From the NCBI GenBank assembly GCA_045402695.1, contig JAWPNA010000140.1, forward strand, positions 1-8,589: a stretch of 8,589 nt of DNA, read 5' to 3'. Positions 1 through 5,652 of this stretch are shown here, piece by piece. A program made the position numbers and the translations under genes. Within the stretch, counting starts at the first letter, position 1. Each line of letters begins with the position of its first letter. Origin of the DNA: JAWPNA01 sp045402695. Its GTDB lineage: Bacteria; Acidobacteriota; Polarisedimenticolia; JACPZX01; DASXTC01. The notes below the pieces were generated by a model. That model was given only the letters and a program-made list of their open reading frames with translations. It did no database searches and was not told the origin of the DNA.

Positions 1-28
1 GAAGCCGTTGTGCGTGGAAACCTTGAGT

Positions 29-50
29 CGGAATGTCGAGCCTCATTCCG
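29..50. other. Short inverted repeat upstream of tRNA-Lys
   Basis: CGGAATG at 29-35 pairs perfectly with CATTCCG at 44-50 around an 8-base loop. No T-run follows on either strand, so it is not a convincing intrinsic terminator. It could be part of an upstream gene or of the tRNA leader. The 85 bases before the tRNA show no supported coding sequence. Confidence 0.3.
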
Positions 51-85
51 GCAAGTCGGCGGTGTGTAGTAGGATACCTCTCCGT

Positions 86-161
86 GGGCCGTTAGCTCAG
101 ACGGTAGAGCATCTGCCTTTTAAGCAGAGGGTCGCTGGTTCGAGTCCAGCACGGCTCACCA
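86..161 (+). tRNA. tRNA-Lys (anticodon UUU)
   Basis: A complete cloverleaf can be drawn by eye. The 7-bp acceptor stem pairs 86-92 with 151-157 (one G-U pair), and there is a D arm with GCTC/GAGC. The anticodon stem is TCTGC/GCAGA with loop CTTTTAA at 117-123, placing anticodon TTT at 119-121. The T arm is GCTGG/CCAGC around TTCGAGT. The discriminator base is A158 and the CCA end is genome-encoded at 159-161. Anticodon UUU reads lysine codons AAA and AAG. A possible -10 (TAGGAT, 70-75) lies upstream, but no good -35 was found. The next reading frame, a kinase, begins within about 30 bases of the 3' end, which is unusually tight. Confidence 0.96.
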
Positions 162-252
162 CTCATTCATTCGGATCCTCGCTAGCCGCCGAGTACCTGA
201 AAACCGACAACAGGCGGCGTTCCTGCATGAGGCATGCGGCGACGATGAGGCG

Positions 253-3057
253 TTGCCTCACGAAGTGGAATCGTTGCTGGCGCAGGAGCGGAGCGCGGAG
301 GGCTTTCTCAGTGGGCCCGCCCTGGACGTGGCGGCGACGCTCATGCATGACGAGCCAAGCTCATCGATGATCGGTAAACAGATCGGCGGCTACCAGATTC
401 TCTCGCTGCTGGGAACCGGCGGGATGGGAGAGGTATATCGCGCGCGAGACTCGAAGCTGGGGCGGGACGTCGCGATCAAGGTGCTGCCACCATTGTTCGC
501 GAGCGATCCCAATCGCCTCGCCCGACTTACGCGTGAGGCACGGCTGCTGGCGTCTTTGAACCATCCCCACATCGCGACGATCCATGGGCTCGAAGAAGCT
601 GACGGCGTGCGCGCGCTCGTCATGGAGCTCGTCGAAGGGCCGACGCTGGCCGATAAACTCGCGCTGGGCGCGCGGCGCAGTGTGAAGGCGGGCTTAGCGC
701 TCGCTGAAGCGCTGAGAATCGGCGGGCAGATCGCCGAGGCGCTCGAAGCTGCTCACGAGAAAGGCGTCATCCACCGCGACTTGAAGCCAGCCAACATCAA
801 GCTCAGTCACGACGGTCACGTCAAGGTGCTCGACTTCGGCCTGGCGAAGGCATTTTCGAGCGATGGCACCGGCAGCGACCTGTCGCATCTGCCAACCATC
901 ACGGCCACGGAACTGCACTCCGGCGCGATCGTCGGCACGCCCGCCTACATGAGTCCCGAGCAAGCACGTGGAAAGGAGGTCGACAAGCGGACCGACATCT
1001 GGGCGTTCGGCTGCGTGTTGTACGAGATGTTGACGGCCCGGCTGGCGTTTTGCGGTGAGACGGTCTCCGACACAATCGCCAGAATCCTCGAACGCGAGCC
1101 CGATTGGGGCGCGCTGCCCGCGCTCACGCCGGTGAGCATCCGACGCCTGATCCAACGCTGTCTCGAGAAAGATCCGAAGCGCCGTGTGCGCGACATCGGC
1201 GACGCGCGCTTCGAAATCGAGGAAGCCCTTGCCGGCATGGCGTCCTCGGGCGCGGCGGCAGCGGCTCGCGAGGGTGCGAGTCGTGACCGCCAAAAGCCGG
1301 TTGCCCGTCCGGTCCGACGCGAATGGTGGGCCGCGGCCGGTGTGGGTCTGCTGGTCATCGGAGGCGCGGCGACGTGGCAGCTTCAGCGCTCGGAGTACTT
1401 CTGGCGGAATCCGCTGGGAGGCGCGAAGGTCACGAGATTGACGGATTTCGAGGGAGCGGATCATCACGCTGCCATTTCGCGCGACGGGAAGTTCGTCGTC
1501 TTCCTCTCCGACCGCGATGGGACGTGGGACGCTTGGGTAAGCCAGGTCGGGACGGGCGAGGTGCACAACCTCACGAAAGGCAGCGTGCCAGAGCTGCGCA
1601 ATCCCGCTGCTCGCACTGTTGGCTTCACCCCGGATGGGTCGCTGGTCACCGTCTGGAATCGCAGGCTCGATTCAACCGGACGCGCTTTGGTGGATGGCGG
1701 GTGGGCGGTCCCCACGATGGGCGGCCCGCTTCGGCCCTACCTGCCGGGCATCGCCGAGCTCGACTGGTCGCCCGACGGCAGACGCATCGTGTACCACCCA
1801 TCAGCACCAGGCGATCCCATGTTCGTGACCGAGCCCGACGAGAAGGCTGGGCGGCAGATCTATGCTGCGCGGGCAGGCGTCCACAACCACTTTCCCGTCT
1901 GGTCGCATGACGGTGCGTTCATCTATTTCGTCCAGGGCCTTCCACTCGATGAAATGGACGTCTGGCGCATTCGCCCGACCGGCGGCGAGCCTGAGCGACT
2001 GACCTTCCACAACTCACGCGTCACCTTTCCAACCTTGTTGGGCAGCCGAACGCTGCTCTATCTCGCCACCGACGATGACGGATCAGGACCTTGGATCCAC
2101 GCAATGGACGTCGAACGCCGTGTGTCCCATCGCATCAGCACGGGTGTCGAGGAGTACACGTCGCTTGCGGCCGGTGCGGATGGTCGACGCCTGGTCGCGA
2201 CCGTTTCACGCTCGACGGCCGGCCTGTATCGAGTGCCGATTGGCGACCGCGCGATCGACGAGTCTGCCGCCACTCCCATCCCGCTCCCGACCGCACGCGG
2301 TCTGTCGCCGCGGGTGGGGCCTGGGTACATCATCTATCGTGCCCCGAAAGCAGGAACGGATGGCCTCTGGAAACTCGCGGACGGCACGTCGGCCGAGGTG
2401 TGGAGCGGCCTCGATGGACGCGCTCTCGGCGGACCAGCCATTGCGCCCGACGGCCGACGCCTCGCATTCGTGGTGCAAAGACGCGGACTGACGAAACTGT
2501 ACGTGATGAACGCCGACGGAACCGGCGCGCGCCGGGTCGCCGAAGAGCTCGACGTGCGCGGAGCACCCGCCTGGTCGCCCGATGGACAGTGGTTGGCGGT
2601 CGCGGCCAATCGGGAGGGCGAGCCGCGACTGTTCAAGATCCCGGTCGGCGGCGGGACACTGGTTCTGCTCGTCAAGGAGTACTCGATCGATCCGATCTGG
2701 TCTCCGAGCGGACAGTTTCTCGTCTATTCCGGTGCGGATGTGGGCACGACCTTTTCGGTGAAGGCGGTGAACGCGGACGGCACACCCCACGAGCTGCCGA
2801 AGCTGATCCTGACCCGTGGCGCCAGGCGCCTGGCCTTTCTAGGCGGGGAAGATGCGCTGGTCATCCTGAAAGGAGAAATCTCGCACAAGGAGTTCTGGCT
2901 GGTCAATCTCAAGACCGGTCGCGAGCGGCAACTGACCAATCTCGGTCGCGAGCTTGACATCGGCGACTTCGACGTATCTAAGGACGGTCGCGAAATCATC
3001 TTCGACCGGGCACGAGAAGAGTCGGCTATCGTCCTGTTTGACCAGCCCGATCGGTGA
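253..3057 (+). CDS. Receptor-like Ser/Thr protein kinase with C-terminal TolB/PD40 beta-propeller; 5' end uncertain, possibly truncated
   Basis: A Hanks-type kinase phosphorylates Ser/Thr of partner proteins. The 934-residue product (counted from TTG 253) shows the glycine loop GTGGMGEVY at 54-62, ATP-binding Lys76 in VAIK, Glu95 in helix C, the catalytic loop HRDLKPAN at 174-181, DFG at 194-196, and the GTPAYMSPEQ activation segment at 228-237. A hydrophobic segment at about 358-377 is the membrane helix. From about 395 to the end there are PD40/TolB-type blades, seen as repeated SPDG/APDG-like turns. The kinase should therefore be cytoplasmic and the propeller periplasmic, a likely sensor. 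The start is unclear. TTG 253 opens the longest frame with a usual start codon, and ATG 367 (residue 39) sits just before the kinase domain. However, family-like sequence (PENRQQAAFLHEACGDDEAL) is encoded from about 196 to 252 without any ATG or GTG before the in-frame stop at 121-123 inside the tRNA. No strong ribosome binding site precedes either start. The kinase call is firm; the N-terminus and ligand are not. Confidence 0.93.
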   Translation: MPHEVESLLAQERSAEGFLSGPALDVAATLMHDEPSSSMIGKQIGGYQILSLLGTGGMGEVYRARDSKLGRDVAIKVLPPLFASDPNRLARLTREARLLASLNHPHIATIHGLEEADGVRALVMELVEGPTLADKLALGARRSVKAGLALAEALRIGGQIAEALEAAHEKGVIHRDLKPANIKLSHDGHVKVLDFGLAKAFSSDGTGSDLSHLPTITATELHSGAIVGTPAYMSPEQARGKEVDKRTDIWAFGCVLYEMLTARLAFCGETVSDTIARILEREPDWGALPALTPVSIRRLIQRCLEKDPKRRVRDIGDARFEIEEALAGMASSGAAAAAREGASRDRQKPVARPVRREWWAAAGVGLLVIGGAATWQLQRSEYFWRNPLGGAKVTRLTDFEGADHHAAISRDGKFVVFLSDRDGTWDAWVSQVGTGEVHNLTKGSVPELRNPAARTVGFTPDGSLVTVWNRRLDSTGRALVDGGWAVPTMGGPLRPYLPGIAELDWSPDGRRIVYHPSAPGDPMFVTEPDEKAGRQIYAARAGVHNHFPVWSHDGAFIYFVQGLPLDEMDVWRIRPTGGEPERLTFHNSRVTFPTLLGSRTLLYLATDDDGSGPWIHAMDVERRVSHRISTGVEEYTSLAAGADGRRLVATVSRSTAGLYRVPIGDRAIDESAATPIPLPTARGLSPRVGPGYIIYRAPKAGTDGLWKLADGTSAEVWSGLDGRALGGPAIAPDGRRLAFVVQRRGLTKLYVMNADGTGARRVAEELDVRGAPAWSPDGQWLAVAANREGEPRLFKIPVGGGTLVLLVKEYSIDPIWSPSGQFLVYSGADVGTTFSVKAVNADGTPHELPKLILTRGARRLAFLGGEDALVILKGEISHKEFWLVNLKTGRERQLTNLGRELDIGDFDVSKDGREIIFDRAREESAIVLFDQPDR

Positions 3058-3292
3058 AGCGCCTGTGGCGTCACTCGCCGGCGGCCCCGACGCGAGGGCA
3101 GACACAACTGAACGGAACTGCTCCGCTTGCGCTGACGGTGTCGGCGTTGGGCGGCCGACGTAGCCAGTCGACTTGCCGCAGCCAGACTGCCGCATGGTTC
3201 CAACTGGCGAACATCAAGGTCACCAAGATAAAGCTTGCCCCGCGGGAGATTCGCCGTAAGATTACGCGTCAACCATTCTCCAGGGGGAAAGC
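3058..3292. other. Intergenic region between kinase and small exported peptide gene
   Basis: I see no convincing gene in these 235 bases; the open frames passing through lack protein-like composition. A weak CGCC-TGT-GGCG hairpin lies just after the kinase stop, with no T-run. The right end holds the candidate promoter and the ribosome binding site of the next gene. Confidence 0.5.
3235..3262 (+). promoter_or_regulatory. Candidate sigma70-type promoter for the 61-aa peptide gene
   Basis: TTGCCC (3235-3240) and TAAGAT (3257-3262) are spaced by 16 bases, and each matches 4 of 6 consensus positions. A transcript from here would have a leader of roughly 24 bases before ATG 3293. This is a weak match in GC-rich DNA and is supported mainly by position. 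Confidence 0.3.
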
Positions 3293-3478
3293 ATGCGCAA
3301 ACTGTTCGCGTTCGTTCTCGTCGCGCTCGCCATTTCGGCATTCGTCGTTCCGGAGATCTTCGCCGCCCGCCCCGGCATTCCGCCGCACCCAACGGACGGC
3401 TCAGGCATCGGCGCCTTCCTGGTCGCCCTGTTCGCCGCGCTCGCCGCCTTCCTCGGCGGAATCTTCGGAAGCCGATAG
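3293..3478 (+). CDS. Small exported hydrophobic peptide (61 aa), unknown function
   Basis: I do not recognise a family. The start is well supported: AGGGGG at 3282-3287 lies 5 bases before ATG 3293. Residues 1-24 look like a Sec signal peptide: MRK, a hydrophobic core, then a possible cleavage site at about residues 24-25 (EIFA, ARPG). The mature part would be about 37 residues: a Pro/Gly-rich linker (25-39) and a second hydrophobic stretch (about 40-58) rich in Ala, Phe and Gly that ends GGIFGSR. It could be membrane-inserted or secreted. The gene has its own ribosome binding site and is followed 38 bases later by a strong terminator, so it is probably a monocistronic unit independent of the kinase. 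Options include a small membrane regulator, an envelope peptide or a pore-forming peptide; nothing in the sequence decides between them. Confidence 0.72.
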   Translation: MRKLFAFVLVALAISAFVVPEIFAARPGIPPHPTDGSGIGAFLVALFAALAAFLGGIFGSR

Positions 3479-3493
3479 CCAACGCCAAGCAAG

Positions 3494-3508
3494 CCCGGTT
3501 CATCCGGG
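3494..3508 (+). other. Small hairpin upstream of the main terminator
   Basis: CCCGG (3494-3498) pairs with CCGGG (3504-3508) around the loop TTCAT. It lies between the peptide stop codon and the stronger hairpin at 3517-3549, and may act with it as a tandem 3' end structure or protect the short mRNA. Confidence 0.35.
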
Positions 3509-3516
3509 ATGTTCCG

Positions 3517-3560
3517 ACGGCCCCGGCACCTACAAATGTCCGGGGCCGTTTGTGTTTGTG
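3517..3560 (+). terminator. Rho-independent terminator after the 61-aa peptide gene
   Basis: ACGGCCCCGG (3517-3526) and CCGGGGCCGT (3540-3549) form a perfect 10-bp GC-rich stem around a 13-base loop. The T-rich tract TTGTGTTTGTG follows directly on the + strand. Its position 38 bases after the stop codon fits the end of the small peptide transcript. Confidence 0.85.
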
Positions 3561-3601
3561 AGCTGGACAGATGGGCGATCCCGTGCCCGGGAATGGGTCC
3601 C

Positions 3602-3630
3602 TTGAGCGGGCGGGCCATGTGGTGTAACCT
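3602..3630 (+). promoter_or_regulatory. Candidate promoter for tRNA-Glu
   Basis: TTGAGC (3602-3607) and TAACCT (3625-3630) have the ideal 17-base spacing, and transcription would begin about 25 bases before the mature tRNA 5' end. The -10 box is weak (3 of 6). The terminator just upstream implies that the tRNA needs its own promoter. Confidence 0.35.
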
Positions 3631-3660
3631 CTGCCCCCACTTGATGGTCCACCCGGGTGC

Positions 3661-3738
3661 GTCCCCATCGTCTAGCCTGGCCCAGGACACAGCCCTTTCA
3701 AGGCTGCAACACGGGTTCGAATCCCGTTGGGGACGCCA
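3661..3738 (+). tRNA. tRNA-Glu (anticodon UUC)
   Basis: The acceptor stem GTCCCCA (3661-3667) pairs fully with TGGGGAC (3728-3734). The anticodon stem is CAGCC/GGCTG with loop CTTTCAA, giving anticodon TTC, and the T arm is ACGGG/CCCGT around TTCGAAT. The discriminator is G3735 and the CCA end is encoded at 3736-3738. UUC reads glutamate codons. It is transcribed towards the minus-strand sdh operon, so the two units converge. Confidence 0.96.
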
Positions 3739-3882
3739 AGAACTCCTTACGGGACGGGCGTTTGGGGAGACAGGCGTCTGTGAGGGGGATTTGGGCGGAG
3801 GGGATTCGAGGCTTCCGGTCTCCGAGCGAGGGAAGGTCCGCGGTGCGCTGGCTGGGATTCGAGGGTCGTGCTATTAATTTGA
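3739..3882. other. Gene-free convergent intergenic region with T-arm-like direct repeats
   Basis: No frame here has protein-like composition. Two exact 11-base copies of GGGATTCGAGG occur at 3801-3811 and 3854-3864. Their complement shares TCGAATCCC with the T arm of tRNA-Glu (3717-3725). They could be decayed tRNA fragments, recombination scars or chance. Confidence 0.4.
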
Positions 3883-3979
3883 GTGATGAGTGACGGGTTG
3901 GGACGGATTTTCCAACACTCCGCCCCGCGAGGCACTTGCACCAGCCTTGAAGTGACGCCTCGGCTCGTCACTCCATCAC
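3883..3979. repeat. Nested inverted-repeat element at the end of the sdh operon
   Basis: GTGATGAGTGACG (3883-3895) is complementary to CGTCACTCCATCAC (3966-3979) except for one bulged base, enclosing 70 bases. Inside, TTGG (3898-3901) can pair with CCAA (3912-3915). CGAGGC (3928-3933) pairs with GCCTCG (3958-3963), and this stem can extend after a short bulge through ACTT/AAGT. A multi-branched fold is possible on either strand. The left arm contains a tandem heptamer, TGAGTGA, at 3880-3893. The right arm overlaps the stop codon of the last minus-strand frame. Neither strand has a T-run after the outer stem, so an ordinary intrinsic terminator is not supported. Confidence 0.5.
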
Positions 3980-4359
3980 CGTCCTGACTTCCCTCGTAGG
4001 TCTGCTTCCTCGCAACGATTCGTGAAAGCGATCGTCGCCTCGCTCAGCTCCTTCGTGTCCATCCAGCGAATCTTTTGCGTGCCGAGCGGCTCCTTGACGA
4101 TGCGACCAATCGTGGGATCCTGGCCCGGGATGCGATTTGGGTAGTTGGTGTTGAGGATGCGTTCTGACCAGGATCCAGTGCCCCCGCCGGAGCCGTTCCT
4201 TCCAGACGCTGGCGGCTTCGCGGTTTTCGTTTTTCCCCCGCGGCGTGCTTGCGCGACGGTTTCTTCAGATGGCGTTCCCTCCTTGGCGAGATCTGGCGGA
4301 GGGTTTAGAACGACGGTTCGAAACGCGTCTACCAGGGGACGCCAAGCCTTCCGTGTCAG
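3976..4359 (-). CDS. Hypothetical protein, C-terminal part protein-like; start unclear
   Basis: I do not recognise this protein. The frame ends at TGA 3978-3976 and shows coding character: G or C dominates third positions, and the C-terminal half (about residues 64-120 from position 4359) has a balanced, protein-like composition with SERILNTNYPNRIPG and later RWMDTKELSEATIAF. Residues 36-62 are a Lys/Gly/Ser/Ala-rich linker. The start is a puzzle. There is no ATG, GTG or TTG between the TPR stop codon and the protein-like part. The only options are a CTG at 4359-4357 that overlaps the TPR stop, with GAGGAGG 10 bases before it; an ATG at 4461 overlapping the TPR gene by about 106 bases; or a -1 frameshift from the TPR frame. 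It is the last gene of the sdh operon. It could instead be the displaced 3' end of another gene. Confidence 0.5.
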   Translation of the reverse strand: MTRKAWRPLVDAFRTVVLNPPPDLAKEGTPSEETVAQARRGGKTKTAKPPASGRNGSGGGTGSWSERILNTNYPNRIPGQDPTIGRIVKEPLGTQKIRWMDTKELSEATIAFTNRCEEADLRGKSGR

Positions 4360-4871
4360 CGCGGCGGGACCTCCTCGTCCACACCGTGAGGCGATGAAGC
4401 CTCCGGGGCCGTGCGCCCCGCCTGGTGCTCTCGCATGATGATGCGCGCGCAGGCGTTCCATCGAAGGATGGCGTCCTCGTTCTGCCAGGGGCTGAGCGCT
4501 TCGGCTCTCTCGTAGCAGCCCATCGCCTCACGGAGCCACCCATGGGCGAGGTGTGCGGGGACGGCTTCCTTGAGCTGGAACTTCCCCCAACGTTCGCAGA
4601 TGACCCCGGCGTAGTAGTGCCTCTCGTACTCATCTCGCAGCCTCGGCAGGATCTCATTGGCCTGGTTGACTCCGACGGTGGACCCTTTCCGGAACTGATC
4701 CGTCAGCGTCAGGAGCAGCATCACGAGAGCCTCCTGGTTCTCCGGCTCCGTCTTCAGGACGTCGCGGCAGATGCTCTCTGCCTCCCGCGGCTCGTTGAGG
4801 AGCCGATAGCGCTCAGCTCGCTTGAGCGCCCTGGGAATGGCTTCCTTCGAGAGTGGCTTGAGCTCGAACAT
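4356..4871 (-). CDS. TPR-like helical protein encoded in the succinate dehydrogenase operon
   Basis: The 171-residue product is predicted to be cytoplasmic and alpha-helical. Residues 11-49 (AIPRALKRAERYRLLNEPRE, then AESICRDVLKTEPENQEAL) have the A/L/Y/A spacing and closing Pro of tetratricopeptide repeats. A second helix pair follows at about 49-100 and a third TPR-like unit at about 107-131 (GWLREAMGCYERAEALSP). There is no signal peptide or membrane segment. The start is clear: AGGAGGG lies just upstream of ATG 4871-4869, 13 bases after the sdhB stop. TPR folds bind partner proteins, so a role in assembly, maturation or regulation of the dehydrogenase is plausible, but this is inferred from operon position only. 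The tail beyond about 150 is Pro/Glu-rich and probably disordered. Confidence 0.82.
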   Translation of the reverse strand: MFELKPLSKEAIPRALKRAERYRLLNEPREAESICRDVLKTEPENQEALVMLLLTLTDQFRKGSTVGVNQANEILPRLRDEYERHYYAGVICERWGKFQLKEAVPAHLAHGWLREAMGCYERAEALSPWQNEDAILRWNACARIIMREHQAGRTAPEASSPHGVDEEVPPR

Positions 4872-4884
4872 GGGCCCTCCTGGC

Positions 4885-5652
4885 TCACGGACCCGGCGCT
4901 GTGCGCGCGCGGGGCCGCAGGATCCTCAGCAGCTTGGCGAGCGGATCGTAGAACCGGTCCACAACCCGCTCCTTGAGAGGGATGATCGCGTTGTCGGTGA
5001 TCGCGATGCCCTCGGGACAGACCTTCGTGCAGCACTTCGTGATGTTGCACAATCCTACGCCCTGGGCCCTGTGCAATTCTTCGACACGATCGAGGGTGTC
5101 GAGCGGGTGCATCTCCAGGGCCGCGACGTGCACAAGGAACCTCGGGCCGATGAAGTCGTCGTGCCGCCTGTGATCCCGCAGGACATGGCAGACGTCCTGG
5201 CACAGGAAGCACTCAATGCACTTGCGGAACTCCTGGATGCGATCGATGTCGGTCTGCGCGATCCGCCAGCTCCCGTCCGTCGCATCCGGCGGCCTCGGCG
5301 CAAAGGGCCGGATCAATTTCTTCACGCGGAAGTTCCACGAGACGTCCGTCACCAGGTCCTTGACAACGGGGAATGCCTGCATCGGCTCCACGGTGACCGG
5401 CTCGTCGATCGGCAGCTCGCTCAGCCGTGTCATGCACAACAGGCGAGGTGAGCCGTTGATCTCCGCGGAGCAGGACCCACAGCGGCCCGCTTTGCAGTTC
5501 CAGCGCACGGCCATGTCGTTGGCCTGGCCAGCCTGGATCCCCAGGATCGCGTCGAGGACGACCATGCCTTCCGAGATCTCAGTCGAGTAATCCTGGAAGG
5601 CGCCTCCCTGCGGGCCGCCGCGCCAGATCCTGAACGTCGCGGCGCGCGTCAC
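4885..5652 (-). CDS. sdhB: Succinate dehydrogenase/fumarate reductase iron-sulfur subunit
   Basis: SdhB passes electrons from the SdhA flavin to the membrane anchor at the inner face of the membrane. The 255-residue product shows a plant-ferredoxin-type [2Fe-2S] site (Cys53, 58, 61 and 73, in CKAGRCGSC). It also has the two-cluster C-terminal domain: Cys145, 148, 151 and 155 (CIECFLCQDVC) with Cys202, 208 and 212 (Cx5CxxxCP). By comparison with E. coli SdhB spacing, 145/148/151/212 would bind [4Fe-4S] and 155/202/208 would bind [3Fe-4S]. His follows Cys155 where E. coli has Pro. The start is GTG 5652-5650, which overlaps the sdhA stop as GTGA, with CAGGAG 5 bases upstream. A longer open frame runs back into sdhA, but its extra residues are not SdhB-like. 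Length and cysteine pattern are complete. Confidence 0.95.
   Translation of the reverse strand: MTRAATFRIWRGGPQGGAFQDYSTEISEGMVVLDAILGIQAGQANDMAVRWNCKAGRCGSCSAEINGSPRLLCMTRLSELPIDEPVTVEPMQAFPVVKDLVTDVSWNFRVKKLIRPFAPRPPDATDGSWRIAQTDIDRIQEFRKCIECFLCQDVCHVLRDHRRHDDFIGPRFLVHVAALEMHPLDTLDRVEELHRAQGVGLCNITKCCTKVCPEGIAITDNAIIPLKERVVDRFYDPLAKLLRILRPRARTAPGP

Noticed and set aside
8..370. Plus-strand frame running through tRNA-Lys into the kinase start
   Set aside because: It reads through the tRNA gene and is in a different frame from the kinase; no ribosome binding site or protein-like composition.
694..1566. Long minus-strand open frame (290 codons) opposite the kinase
   Set aside because: It lies antisense to the conserved kinase domain and shows Arg/Ala-rich shadow composition with no motif of its own.
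2724..3668. Minus-strand open frame of 314 codons across the kinase end and the small peptide gene
   Set aside because: Arg-rich composition without any motif; it overlaps three better supported features, including the terminator.
3883..3979. Integron attC site
   Set aside because: The arms lack the GTTRRRY and RYYYAAC core boxes, and there is no integrase or cassette array nearby.
3883..3979. Intrinsic terminator of the sdh operon or of tRNA-Glu
   Set aside because: The outer stem is interrupted by a 70-base interior and neither strand shows a T-run after it; kept only as a structured element of unknown role.
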